From Vibrio hangzhouensis (lineage in GTDB: Bacteria > Pseudomonadota > Gammaproteobacteria > Enterobacterales > Vibrionaceae), in NCBI RefSeq assembly GCF_900107935.1, contig NZ_FNVG01000005.1:124001-188000 (forward strand): 64,000 nucleotides of DNA. The letters run 5' to 3'. Positions 17,585-26,694 of the stretch are shown here, one piece after another. The first letter of the stretch is position 1. Each line of letters starts with the position of its first letter. Position numbers and translations under genes: made by a program. The notes under the pieces are model-generated. The model ran no database searches and was not told where the DNA came from. It saw only the letters and a program-made list of their open reading frames with translations.

Positions 17585-17614
17585 AAAGCCGCTCCAATAA
17601 ATAGGAGCGGCTTT
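17585..17614. terminator. Bidirectional terminator between response regulator and tctA
   Basis: AAAGCCGCTCC at 17585-17595 pairs with GGAGCGGCTTT at 17604-17614. Read leftwards it is followed by a run of seven T, an excellent terminator for the tct operon; read rightwards the tail is CTATATTTTA. A smaller hairpin, AAACCTC-GTTG-GAGGTTT, lies about 30 bases earlier. Confidence 0.88.
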
Positions 17615-17640
17615 CTATATTTTAGTGGAACCATTACGGA

Positions 17641-19167
17641 TTAAGATTCAACTTTTTTGGGTTGGTTGAAGCACTTTTTTATCAGTGAGATCAATGCCGG
17701 GCCCACCAAAACCATGATTGCCAATACGGTAAATGTAAGGGTAATTGGGCGCTCCCAAAGGAAGCTAAGCTCTCCATCACTTATCATCAATGCACGTCTC
17801 AGGTTTTCTTCCATCAGTCCACCCAGAATGAAACCGAGCAGTAACGGCGCCAGAGGGAAATTCGCCAGCCGGAGGGCGATAGCTCCCATTGCAATGAGCA
17901 GCATGATAAAGACATCCATGGTATTGAACGACACCAGATAAACCCCCGTAATTGAGAAAAACAGGATCATCGGTAACAGCACGGTTCTTGGTACCGCCAA
18001 CAACTTCGAAATATATGGAATCAGCGGCAAGTTAAGTATAACGAGCACAATGTTGCCAAAATACATGGAAATGATGACTGACCAGAAGACGTCCGGATGT
18101 TCGACAAAAAGACGTGGTCCCGGTTGAATACCATAGGCAATTAAGGCACCAAGCATGATGGCCGTTGTTCCTGAGCCAGGAATGCCAAGTGTCAATAGTG
18201 GAACAAACGATCCGCTTGACGCAGCGTTGTTTGCCGATTCAGGTGCTACAAGACCTCGGATACTCCCTTTACCAAATTCCTCTTTCTTTTCTTTTGGAGC
18301 CAGATTTCGCTCCATACCGTAGGAAAGGAAAGCGGCAATTGTTGCTCCGGCACCAGGAAGAACACCAGTAAAGAAGCCCAGAATGGATGAGCGGATAGAG
18401 ACAGGTGCGACTTCTTTGATCTCTTCTTTGGTGATCTTCATGCTGCCAATGTCACTGAGTTTCTTTTGCTCGTCGCCACGGGTATCTTTTTCGGGTTTAA
18501 GGATCCCCATTAATGTCTCACCCAGTGCAAAGGTTGCCATAGCAAGCAGTAAAAAGCTGAAACCATCCATAAGGTCGGTGAGTCCGAACGTGAATCGCTC
18601 AACACCGACACCCTTATCGATACCAACGGTCGATAGCATCAGGCCGAGTACGGTCATCATCCATGCTTTGATGACTTGCCCTTTACCTGCGAACGCGGCT
18701 ACAGCTGACAAACCTAAAAGCATCAGAGCGAAGTAATCAGAAGACTGAAAACTCAACGAAACTTTTGCCAGAGCTGGAGCTGCAAACAATAACATGATGG
18801 CAGATAACGTGCCGCCAGTGAACGAGGAATAGGCGGCGAGAGCGAGTGCTCGGCCCGCCTGGCCTTTTTGCGCCATTGGGTAGCCATCGAACGCTGTAAC
18901 AACGGTTGATGAGCAGCCTGGAGCGTTAATTAGGATTGATGATGTAGAACCACCAAATACGGCACCATAGTAAACGCCCGCCATAAGAATGAGGCCCGAA
19001 GAGGGTTCAAGACCGTAGGTAATGGGGATCATCAGCGCTATGGCGGATATGGGGCCAAGCCCTGGTAACATGCCAATGAAAGTACCCACAAAACAACCAA
19101 CGACCACCATCATGATGTTCATTGGCATAATAGCCGTGGAGAGCCCTTGTAAAATTCCGTCTAACAT
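17641..19167 (-). CDS. tctA: Tripartite tricarboxylate transporter, large permease TctA
   Basis: This 508-residue inner-membrane protein has about twelve hydrophobic segments and the conserved TctA features, including GMLPGLGPISAIALMIPITYG near the N-terminus, YYGAVFGGSTSSILINAPG, and a second half with GVLPGAGATIAAFLSYG and NAASSGSFVPLLTLGIPGSGTTA. These duplicated glycine/proline loops are the family signature. It works with TctB and the periplasmic TctC to import carboxylates using the ion gradient. It is the last gene of a leftward tctC-tctB-tctA operon. Confidence 0.94.
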   Translation of the reverse strand: MLDGILQGLSTAIMPMNIMMVVVGCFVGTFIGMLPGLGPISAIALMIPITYGLEPSSGLILMAGVYYGAVFGGSTSSILINAPGCSSTVVTAFDGYPMAQKGQAGRALALAAYSSFTGGTLSAIMLLFAAPALAKVSLSFQSSDYFALMLLGLSAVAAFAGKGQVIKAWMMTVLGLMLSTVGIDKGVGVERFTFGLTDLMDGFSFLLLAMATFALGETLMGILKPEKDTRGDEQKKLSDIGSMKITKEEIKEVAPVSIRSSILGFFTGVLPGAGATIAAFLSYGMERNLAPKEKKEEFGKGSIRGLVAPESANNAASSGSFVPLLTLGIPGSGTTAIMLGALIAYGIQPGPRLFVEHPDVFWSVIISMYFGNIVLVILNLPLIPYISKLLAVPRTVLLPMILFFSITGVYLVSFNTMDVFIMLLIAMGAIALRLANFPLAPLLLGFILGGLMEENLRRALMISDGELSFLWERPITLTFTVLAIMVLVGPALISLIKKCFNQPKKVES

Positions 19168-19176
19168 AATGGCATC

Positions 19177-19674
19177 CTACCAAATAGTGAATATCAGGCC
19201 AGGCTCCAGATAAATATCTAGCCCCTGCGTAAGCATGAGATAAAAAGCGAGTACAAAAGGAAATGACGCACCAAATAGAACGCGCTTGCGACGTTCACCC
19301 AGCATGTAAAATCCGGCCATCAGGAAGAATCCTGTCGCCAGTACGAACCCAAGGTAGGTCAGTCCGATACCATACGCCGCCATCAGTACGAGAAACCCAA
19401 TCAACAACTTCCAGTTGAAATCAACGACTGCACCACTTTTTACATCAGGCTGGCCTGTTATAAGAAGTAAGACAGCAAGGCCAATACCAACAAAAGTCAG
19501 TATGGTTGGCAGGGTTCGGGCAGTAAATGGTTCATACTCATCCCCGGGGAACATAGGGATTAACGATGTCTGGTATCCATAACATAAGCACAGGATCAAA
19601 AATATCATCGCACCTACACGATCACGTGAAAGCAAATTTTCTTTCGTGAACAGCTTAGAGGTGAAATCTGACAT
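19177..19674 (-). CDS. tctB: Tripartite tricarboxylate transporter, small permease TctB
   Basis: This 165-residue protein has four hydrophobic segments and the length and position of TctB, the small membrane subunit. It starts about 210 bases after the tctC stop and ends nine bases before tctA. Sequence conservation in TctB is low in general, so the call relies on topology and context. Confidence 0.9.
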   Translation of the reverse strand: MSDFTSKLFTKENLLSRDRVGAMIFLILCLCYGYQTSLIPMFPGDEYEPFTARTLPTILTFVGIGLAVLLLITGQPDVKSGAVVDFNWKLLIGFLVLMAAYGIGLTYLGFVLATGFFLMAGFYMLGERRKRVLFGASFPFVLAFYLMLTQGLDIYLEPGLIFTIW

Positions 19675-19858
19675 AACTCACTCCAGATTAGCAAAAGAGA
19701 AAAGGCCGTATACAAGGGGTCGATGAGCGGCGACCAAATGGATAATGAACTAAGGACACAGTCGTTTTATCCAATAAACAAAGGAGTACTGCTATTGGCA
19801 ATGACAGAAATTGGCACTTTCGCCATTGCGTCTCATACACGGCAAAGATGGTGAATAG

Positions 19859-19877
19859 AGGGGGAAAGCTTCCCCCT
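19859..19877 (-). terminator. Intercistronic hairpin between tctC and tctB
   Basis: AGGGGGA at 19859-19865 pairs with TCCCCCT at 19871-19877. Read leftwards the T run is missing, so in the tct transcript it is better seen as an RNA-stabilising or partly terminating hairpin that keeps the binding-protein mRNA in excess. Read rightwards it has a run of T and would act as a terminator. Confidence 0.6.
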
Positions 19878-19886
19878 TTTTCGGCA

Positions 19887-20861
19887 CTACTGGTTTAGGA
19901 ATCCAAGTTCAGTCATGAGCGCACCCATTTGCTTTTCTTGGTCTTCAAGGAACTTATAGAAGTCCTTATCCGCTTTGTAGTTATCGATCCAACCATTGCG
20001 GTCACGGACTACAGCCCACTCTTCAGTGGTGTACATCTTAGTTAGAGCTTCATTCCACTCTTTGACTTTTTCTTCGCTCGCACCAGGCGCTGCGAAGAAA
20101 CCACGCCAGTTGGCAAATACGGTTTCATTGCCATACTCGGTTAGTGTTGGAATATCAGGTGCAGCGTCAAGACGTTTAGGTGCGGTGACCGCTAGTACTT
20201 TCACCTGTCCCGCTTTGGACATTTCTAGTACTTCACCTAAGCCAGTTGATAACAGCTGTGTTTCGCCTGATAGCAACGCCGCCATGGCTTTACCACCTGC
20301 ATCGTAAGCGATGTAACGAACCTTTTTAGCATCGAAGCCTTCACCTTTAAACGCTGCGGCAACAACTAGGTGGTCCATACTACCGCGAGCGGAGCCGCCG
20401 GCAATTTTTACTTTTCGTGGGTTTTCTTTGAAGTCAGCGACCACGTCTTCCCAAGTGTTATAGGGCGAGTCAGCTGGAGCAACAATCGCACCATAGTCTG
20501 CAATGGTCGCAGCAACAGGCGTCAAGTCGCGGAATGACTGAGGGAATACTCCCGTTAGTGAGCGAACAACAATGGGTGTCGAATTTACCATTAGCGTGTC
20601 TTCTTGGCGTTCAGCTGTTTCAATCAGGTGTGCGATTGCTTTACCGCCGCCACCGCCAGACAGGTTCTGGAAAGAGACATTGTCGACAATGTCCGCTTTA
20701 ACCAGTACATCACCCGTTCCACGTGCGGTCATATCCCAACCACCACCAGCGCCGCCAGGGATTAGGAAATGGATTTTCTCAATATCTGCCGCGTAGCTGC
20801 CAAATGAGAGAGTGGCTGTAACGATAGATGCCGCAAGGGTAGGTTTTAGTGCCTTAAACAT
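19887..20861 (-). CDS. tctC: Tripartite tricarboxylate transporter substrate-binding protein TctC
   Basis: This 324-residue periplasmic protein has a signal peptide with likely cleavage after SYA. The mature part begins with the Bug/TctC-type signature FLIPGGAGGGWDMTARG, and further on has NLSGGGGGKA and GGSARGSMDHLV. It captures the carboxylate and delivers it to TctAB. The ATG at 20861 is preferred to a GTG two codons earlier because AAGGA is then eight bases upstream. It is the first gene of the operon. A perfect 18-bp palindrome lies inside its coding region at 20676-20693 and repeats the motif found in its upstream region. The substrate may be linked to the neighbouring methylcitrate pathway. 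Confidence 0.93.
   Translation of the reverse strand: MFKALKPTLAASIVTATLSFGSYAADIEKIHFLIPGGAGGGWDMTARGTGDVLVKADIVDNVSFQNLSGGGGGKAIAHLIETAERQEDTLMVNSTPIVVRSLTGVFPQSFRDLTPVAATIADYGAIVAPADSPYNTWEDVVADFKENPRKVKIAGGSARGSMDHLVVAAAFKGEGFDAKKVRYIAYDAGGKAMAALLSGETQLLSTGLGEVLEMSKAGQVKVLAVTAPKRLDAAPDIPTLTEYGNETVFANWRGFFAAPGASEEKVKEWNEALTKMYTTEEWAVVRDRNGWIDNYKADKDFYKFLEDQEKQMGALMTELGFLNQ
20676..20693. promoter_or_regulatory. Operator-like palindrome inside tctC
   Basis: GACATTGTCGACAATGTC is a perfect 18-bp palindrome in the early coding region of tctC. Its 12-base core ATTGTCGACAAT is identical to the site at 21051-21062 and nearly identical to that at 21113-21126. It may act as a downstream operator or roadblock site for the GntR regulator. 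Confidence 0.6.
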
Positions 20862-21050
20862 GTTCACGTTCCTTATGTTGACTTTATTGTCTGCCGGCTA
20901 GAGGGGCCAGCTTGACCTCTATGGGTTAGCTAAAGGTTACGCAGTTGTTACAAGGTCATCAATAAAGCGCAGATATTGAGGATAAAGAGCATAGGGTGAA
21001 TTTTGTTCATATTGTTCACGCCAGGTTGCTTGGCTTAGACATTAGTATAT

Positions 21051-21062
21051 ATTGTCGACAAT
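21051..21062. promoter_or_regulatory. GntR-type operator in the tctC/gntR divergent region
   Basis: The perfect palindrome ATTGTCGACAAT lies 92 bases before the GntR start and about 190 bases before the tctC start. Sites of this form are known for FadR-subfamily GntR regulators. Confidence 0.65.
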
Positions 21063-21112
21063 TAAGTTGATTAATTGTTATTTGGTTGCTTAAATAGTGT
21101 TTATTGAATGGG

Positions 21113-21126
21113 CATTGTCAACAATG
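21113..21126. promoter_or_regulatory. Second GntR-type operator, next to the GntR start
   Basis: CATTGTCAACAATG differs from a perfect palindrome only at its central pair and lies 28 bases before the ATG of the GntR gene, as expected for autorepression of the gntR-prp operon. Confidence 0.65.
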
Positions 21127-21153
21127 TGCTAAGTTTTAAAGGTAAGTAGCTAT

Positions 21154-21840
21154 ATGAATGTACAAATAGCGGTTGAGGAAACGGTGTTATTAAAAGAGGG
21201 CACAAAATCAGAAAATTTAACAGAACGGCTGATTGAAGAGATTGTCGAAGGTCGAATCGAGTCGGGTAGTAAAATTTCTGAACCAGAACTGGCGAAACGA
21301 TTTGAAGTCAGTCGTGGTCCACTGAGAGAAGCCATCATGAGACTGGAAGGGTTAGGCTTAATTGAGCGCATTCCTCACGTTGGTGCCAGAGTAATCACAT
21401 TATCACAACAAAAGTTAGTGGAGTTGTACTCCGTTCGTGAAGCGCTGGAGGGGATGGCGGCTCGTCTGGCGGCAAAACATATATGCGATGAGGAAGTTGC
21501 GGAGTTGGAGAAGCTACTAGGCCGACACTCCGAGCACATCGATGAAGTTGAAGGTGCCTCCTATTTTCACCAGCATGGTGATTTTGACTTTCACTATCGA
21601 ATTATCAAGGCCAGTCAAAATAGCCAGTTAATACATCTGCTATGCAATGAACTGTACCACCTTTTGCGAATGTACCGATATCAGTCGCCAAGAACACAAT
21701 CTCGCCCTGAATCAGCATTGAAGGAGCATTTGTTTATTCTGGATGCGATAAAAAACAAAGATGAAGAATTGGCAGAGCTACTGATGAGACGTCATATCTC
21801 GAGAAGTAAGGCTCTGATTGAAAAGAATTTGGATAGTTAA
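21154..21840 (+). CDS. GntR-family regulator of the propionate operon
   Basis: This 228-residue protein has a winged helix (about 20-82, with ELAKRFEVSRGPLREAIMRLEGLGL) and a C-terminal all-helical FCD domain (about 92-220) with metal-binding type residues in FDFHYRII and the late HEHL/RRH region. It belongs to the FadR/VanR subfamily. It is first in the gntR-prpB-prpC-acnD-prpF-prpE unit, where a GntR regulator replaces the sigma-54 activator PrpR of enteric bacteria; such regulators have been called PrpQ in Shewanella and relatives. Two matching palindromes upstream suggest autoregulation. The effector is probably a methylcitrate-cycle intermediate. Confidence 0.9.
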   Translation: MNVQIAVEETVLLKEGTKSENLTERLIEEIVEGRIESGSKISEPELAKRFEVSRGPLREAIMRLEGLGLIERIPHVGARVITLSQQKLVELYSVREALEGMAARLAAKHICDEEVAELEKLLGRHSEHIDEVEGASYFHQHGDFDFHYRIIKASQNSQLIHLLCNELYHLLRMYRYQSPRTQSRPESALKEHLFILDAIKNKDEELAELLMRRHISRSKALIEKNLDS

Positions 21841-21906
21841 TCAACTCATTATGGGCACTTAAGAGCAATCAAATTGAGTGTTCATTGGATAGACAAGGAG
21901 ACAAGA

Positions 21907-22806
21907 ATGTCAGTATCCCCAGGTCAATTATTTCGTGACGCCGTCACCAATAGCAATCCTCTACAGGTTGTGGGTACGGTGAATCCCTATTGCGCGATGA
22001 TGGCGAAGAATGTGGGCCATCAGGCCATTTACCTATCCGGGGGTGGGATTGCTAATGCCTCATACGGTCTGCCGGATTTGGGTATTACTACCCTTAACGA
22101 TGTACTGGTGGATGTGGACCGCATAACGAATGCCTGTGATTTGCCTTTACTGGTCGATATCGATACAGGTTTTGGTGGTGTTTTTAATATTGCTCGCACC
22201 ATTAAGGCAATGGAGAAAGCAGGAGCAGCGGCAGTACATATAGAGGATCAGGTTGCTCAGAAGCGATGCGGTCACCGGCCCAACAAAGCAATTGTAAGCC
22301 AGCAGGAAATGGTAGACCGGGTTAAAGCCGCTGTTGACGCCAGATTAGATGATCAATTTGTCGTGATGGCACGAACCGATGCCCTGGCGGTAGAGGGAAT
22401 GGACAAAGCGATTGAGCGCGCGATAGCGTGCGTTCAAGCTGGGGCCGATATGATATTTCCGGAGGCAATGACGTCATTAGAGCACTACAGGCAGTTCAAA
22501 CATGCCTTAGCAGATGCGACAGGAAAGGACGTACCAATCCTTGCCAATATTACCGAGTTTGGCCAGACACCACTCTTTGGTTGCGAAGAACTTGCCAGTG
22601 TTGGCGTCGACATGGTGCTGTATCCGTTGTCAGCGTTCCGGGCAATGAACAAAGCGGCGGAGAATGTGTATCAGCACCTCCTTGATGTTGGTAATCAGGA
22701 AGCGCTGACGGCACAAATGCAGACACGTGCTGAGCTCTATCAACATCTTAACTACCATAGCTACGAAGACAAACTGGATCAGCTGTTTGCTGAGAACAAA
22801 TCCTAA
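21907..22806 (+). CDS. prpB: 2-methylisocitrate lyase (PrpB)
   Basis: This 299-residue enzyme splits 2-methylisocitrate into pyruvate and succinate, the last step of the methylcitrate cycle. The signature KRCGH (119-123) holds the catalytic Cys121, and the metal-binding stretch VDIDTGFG lies at 83-90. The length matches PrpB. The ATG at 21907 follows AAGGAGACA; an in-frame TTG at 21874 would add eleven unlikely residues. It lies 66 bases after the GntR gene and 124 bases before prpC. Confidence 0.95.
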   Translation: MSVSPGQLFRDAVTNSNPLQVVGTVNPYCAMMAKNVGHQAIYLSGGGIANASYGLPDLGITTLNDVLVDVDRITNACDLPLLVDIDTGFGGVFNIARTIKAMEKAGAAAVHIEDQVAQKRCGHRPNKAIVSQQEMVDRVKAAVDARLDDQFVVMARTDALAVEGMDKAIERAIACVQAGADMIFPEAMTSLEHYRQFKHALADATGKDVPILANITEFGQTPLFGCEELASVGVDMVLYPLSAFRAMNKAAENVYQHLLDVGNQEALTAQMQTRAELYQHLNYHSYEDKLDQLFAENKS

Positions 22807-22930
22807 TTGCTTCGTCAGTGTGTTTACAGTGAAGCCTGGGAAACCCATTAAACAGTTAACAAATCATCCAATAACGTGAAACCGCACAAAAAAGACCCAT
22901 GAAGGGCGTAATGCGGAAAAGGAGTTCAAA

Positions 22931-24061
22931 ATGCCAAATTCAGCCATAGGTGGCGCCGGTCTGCGAGGCCAAAGCGCAGGTACAACGTCTTTGTGTACCG
23001 TCGGTAAGTCAGGAACAGGGCTGACTTATCGCGGATACGACATTACTGACTTGGCCAATAATGCTCAGTTTGAAGAAGTGGCTCACTTGCTGTTACGCGG
23101 TCACTTGCCGAACCAAAAAGAACTGGACCAATATAAGACGATTCTTGTTGGGCTACGTGGGCTTCCAGAGCCACTCAAGAAAGCGCTAGAGCTTATTCCT
23201 GCAGATGCTCATCCGATGGATGTGATGCGAACAGGGTGTTCGGTGTTAGGTAACCTTGAGCAGGAACATGATTTTTCTCAGCAGCAGCAAGCTACCGAAA
23301 GAATGTTGGCGCTATTCCCTGCCATCATCTGTTACTGGTACCGCTATAGTCATGATGGCGTTCGCATTGATACGACTGATCAGTCTGAGGATTGTATCGG
23401 TGGTTACTTCTTAAAAATGCTAACGGACACAGCGCCTTCAGAGTTACATAAGAAAGTGATGCATTGTTCACTCATCTTGTACGCAGAACATGAGTTTAAC
23501 GCTTCTACCTTTGCTGCCCGGGTCTGCGCCTCGACGCTGTCGGATATTCATTCTTGTGTCACCGCCGCCATAGGTACATTGCGAGGGCCGCTACATGGTG
23601 GTGCCAATGAAGCGGCTATGGAAATGATTCAGGATTGGCGAACGGCTGACGAAGCGGAAAGCCATATTCTGAAAATGTTAGCTAATAAAGACAAAATCAT
23701 GGGCTTTGGGCACGCCATATATCGTGAAAATGACCCAAGAAATGCTTTGATTAAGCGTTGGTCGAAAGAATTGTCTGCAGCGGTGGGTGATACCTATCTT
23801 TACGATGTCTCTGAACGCGTTGAAGCAGTAATGAAGCGAGAAAAAGGGCTGTTCTGTAATGCCGACTTTTTCCACGCTTCGGCGTACCAATTTATGGACA
23901 TCCCAACCAAGCTGTTTACGCCCATTTTTGTTATGAGTCGTTTAACTGGCTGGGCGGCTCACGTCTATGAGCAACGCGCAAACAACAGAATCATAAGACC
24001 TAGTGCGGATTACGATGGCCCGGATGCGAGAGCATGGACGCCGATCGAAGAGCGAGAATAG
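22931..24061 (+). CDS. prpC: 2-methylcitrate synthase (PrpC)
   Basis: This 376-residue citrate-synthase-fold enzyme condenses propionyl-CoA and oxaloacetate to 2-methylcitrate. The catalytic residues are His222 (GPLHGGANE), His261 (GFGHAIY) and Asp312 (CNADFF). The short length, without the N-terminal extension of hexameric citrate synthases, and the operon position identify PrpC. AAAAGGAG precedes the ATG. acnD begins 23 bases after the stop codon. Confidence 0.95.
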   Translation: MPNSAIGGAGLRGQSAGTTSLCTVGKSGTGLTYRGYDITDLANNAQFEEVAHLLLRGHLPNQKELDQYKTILVGLRGLPEPLKKALELIPADAHPMDVMRTGCSVLGNLEQEHDFSQQQQATERMLALFPAIICYWYRYSHDGVRIDTTDQSEDCIGGYFLKMLTDTAPSELHKKVMHCSLILYAEHEFNASTFAARVCASTLSDIHSCVTAAIGTLRGPLHGGANEAAMEMIQDWRTADEAESHILKMLANKDKIMGFGHAIYRENDPRNALIKRWSKELSAAVGDTYLYDVSERVEAVMKREKGLFCNADFFHASAYQFMDIPTKLFTPIFVMSRLTGWAAHVYEQRANNRIIRPSADYDGPDARAWTPIEERE

Positions 24062-24084
24062 CCGGTATTACAAAGGACGTGATC

Positions 24085-26679
24085 ATGTCTAATCAACAAA
24101 ACAATTATCAGTACCGTAAACCTTTGCCGGGAACGAGCCTCGATTATTTCGATACTCGTTCGGCGGTAAATGATGTCGAGCAGGGCGCGTATGAGCGCCT
24201 GCCATATACGTCACGCGTGTTAGCCGAGAATCTGGTACGCCGCTGCGACCCATCAGAGTTGACCGCTTGTTTGGCGCAACTCATCTATCGCAAACGAGAT
24301 AAAGACTTTCCCTGGTATCCGGCTCGCGTTGTGTGTCACGACATCCTGGGACAGACGGCGCTTGTCGACCTTGCGGGTCTTCGTGATGCGATTGCAAAAG
24401 AGGGCGGCGACCCGTCCAGTGTGAATCCGGTGGTAGAAACGCAATTGATTGTCGATCATTCTCTGGCAGTGGAACATGCCGGGTTTGAAGACGGTGCATT
24501 CGAGAAAAATCGAGCCATTGAAGAGCGCCGTAATGAAGACCGCTTTCATTTTATCGAATGGTGTAAAACCGCATTTGAGAATGTCAGTGTTGTTCCTGCC
24601 GGGAATGGCATTATGCACCAAATCAATCTGGAGAAGCTTTCTCCGGTAGTTCAGGCGCAAAACGGTGTAGCCTTTCCCGATACGTGCGTCGGTACCGATA
24701 GCCATACCCCGCATGTGGATGCGTTAGGGGTGATCGCCATTGGTGTCGGCGGTTTAGAAGCCGAGACGGTGATGTTGGGCCGCCCATCGATGATGCGACT
24801 ACCTGACATTGTGGGTGTGCGTCTAATCGGCGAACGACAGCCGGGTATCACTGCGACCGACATTGTGTTGGCTTTGACTGAGTTCTTGCGAGCTGAACGT
24901 GTGGTATCGAGCTATCTTGAGTTCTTTGGCGAGGGCACTAAGGGACTGACCATTGGTGACAGAGCGACCATCTCAAATATGACGCCGGAGTATGGTGCTT
25001 CGGCAGGGATGTTCTACATCGATGAGCAGACCATTAATTACCTCAAGCTTACCGGCAGGGATGATGAGCAGGTAAAACTGGTCGAAACCTATGCCAGACA
25101 CACCGGACTTTGGGCTGACGATCTCCAGCATGCTGACTATGAACGTGTGTTGGAATTTGACCTCTCTCAGGTAGAACGAACATTAGCTGGCCCATCCAAT
25201 CCACATCGACGTCTGCCAACCGCGCAGCTACACGAACAGGGGATTGCGGGTGAGTGGCAACAAAATGAAGGCGAAATGCCGGATGGTGCGGTAATCATTG
25301 CCGCCATTACTTCTTGTACCAATACCAGTAATCCACGCAATGTTGTAGCTGCGGGACTTATTGCTAAGAAAGCCAATGAACTTGGATTGGTTCGTAAACC
25401 CTGGGTGAAGTCCTCATTTGCGCCAGGCTCGAAAGTGGCCAAGTTGTATCTCGAAGAAGCTGGCCTCTTACCCGAGTTAGAACAACTGGGCTTTGGTATT
25501 GTGGCCTACGCCTGCACAACCTGTAACGGAATGAGCGGTGCATTGGATCCGAAGATACAGCAAGAAATAGTGGACAGAGATCTGTACACAACCGCTGTTT
25601 TGTCGGGAAACCGTAACTTTGACGGGCGTATACACCCTTATGCAAAGCAGGCTTTTCTCGCGTCTCCACCCCTTGTCGTCGCATACGCCATTGCGGGCAC
25701 GATTCGTTTTGATATCGAGCGTGACGCGCTGGGTACTGATAGCAGTGGCAATCCTATTTATTTAAACGATATCTGGCCTTCAGATAGCGAAATAGACGAA
25801 GTGGTAAACAAACACGTCAAGCCTGAACAGTTCAATCAGATTTACATTCAGATGTTTAAACTTGAAGACAATAAGCGGGTCAGCAATCCGTTATATGACT
25901 GGCGTGAGAAAAGTACCTACATTCGCCGACCACCATATTGGGAAGGCGCGCTGAAAGGGGAGCGCACGCTTAAAGGAATGCGACCTCTGGCGGTTCTTGG
26001 AGACAACATTACTACGGACCACTTATCCCCTTCGAATGCGATTCTCGCGTCTAGTGCTGCCGGCGAATATCTGACCAGCATGGGAGTTCCGGAAGAGGAT
26101 TATAACTCTTACGCCACTCATCGCGGTGATCACTTAACTGCTCAGCGCGCCACTTTTGCTAATCCTAAGTTGTTCAATGAAATGGTGAAACAGGACGGCG
26201 AGGTGGTACAGGGTTCACTCGCCAGGGTAGAACCAGAAGGCACGGTGACCAGAATGTGGGAAGCGATAGAAACCTACATGGAAAGAAAACAGCCTCTGAT
26301 TATTGTGGCTGGTGCCGACTATGGACAGGGGTCGTCCAGAGACTGGGCGGCAAAAGGGGTTCGTCTCGCCGGAGTAGAAGCAATCGTCGCCGAAGGATTT
26401 GAACGCATTCATCGCACGAATTTAGTCGGGATGGGTGTATTACCGTTGCAGTTTAAACCGGGTGTTAATCGTAACACCTTAGGTCTGGATGGCTCTGAAA
26501 CCTATGACGTAGTAGGAGAGATAAATCCGGGCTGTGATCTTGCTTTGGTCGTGACTCGGGCATCTGGGGAAAAAATAGATATCGCGGTTACCTGTCGTCT
26601 TGATACTGCTGACGAGGTGAGCGTCTATTCTGCCGGCGGTGTACTGCAGCGTTTCGCTCAGGATTTTCTGGCGCAGTAA
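24085..26679 (+). CDS. acnD: 2-methylcitrate dehydratase, aconitase-like (AcnD)
   Basis: This 864-residue iron-sulfur enzyme of the aconitase family converts 2-methylcitrate to 2-methylaconitate. The 4Fe-4S ligands are Cys411 (TSCTNTSNP) and Cys477 and Cys480 (ACTTCNG). The swivelling C-terminal domain shows LGDNITTDHLSPS and GADYGQGSSRDWAAKGVRLAG. The start MSNQQNN at 24085 is chosen because an upstream in-frame start at 24034 lies inside prpC. Together with the PrpF protein it replaces PrpD, giving the acnD/prpF version of the pathway. Confidence 0.95.
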   Translation: MSNQQNNYQYRKPLPGTSLDYFDTRSAVNDVEQGAYERLPYTSRVLAENLVRRCDPSELTACLAQLIYRKRDKDFPWYPARVVCHDILGQTALVDLAGLRDAIAKEGGDPSSVNPVVETQLIVDHSLAVEHAGFEDGAFEKNRAIEERRNEDRFHFIEWCKTAFENVSVVPAGNGIMHQINLEKLSPVVQAQNGVAFPDTCVGTDSHTPHVDALGVIAIGVGGLEAETVMLGRPSMMRLPDIVGVRLIGERQPGITATDIVLALTEFLRAERVVSSYLEFFGEGTKGLTIGDRATISNMTPEYGASAGMFYIDEQTINYLKLTGRDDEQVKLVETYARHTGLWADDLQHADYERVLEFDLSQVERTLAGPSNPHRRLPTAQLHEQGIAGEWQQNEGEMPDGAVIIAAITSCTNTSNPRNVVAAGLIAKKANELGLVRKPWVKSSFAPGSKVAKLYLEEAGLLPELEQLGFGIVAYACTTCNGMSGALDPKIQQEIVDRDLYTTAVLSGNRNFDGRIHPYAKQAFLASPPLVVAYAIAGTIRFDIERDALGTDSSGNPIYLNDIWPSDSEIDEVVNKHVKPEQFNQIYIQMFKLEDNKRVSNPLYDWREKSTYIRRPPYWEGALKGERTLKGMRPLAVLGDNITTDHLSPSNAILASSAAGEYLTSMGVPEEDYNSYATHRGDHLTAQRATFANPKLFNEMVKQDGEVVQGSLARVEPEGTVTRMWEAIETYMERKQPLIIVAGADYGQGSSRDWAAKGVRLAGVEAIVAEGFERIHRTNLVGMGVLPLQFKPGVNRNTLGLDGSETYDVVGEINPGCDLALVVTRASGEKIDIAVTCRLDTADEVSVYSAGGVLQRFAQDFLAQ

Positions 26680-26694
26680 CTGGAGGGAATAAAG

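Noticed and set aside
24253..24714. Open frame of 153 codons opposite acnD
   Set aside because: It lies wholly inside a strongly conserved enzyme gene and its composition (many Arg, Cys and His) is that of an antisense shadow.
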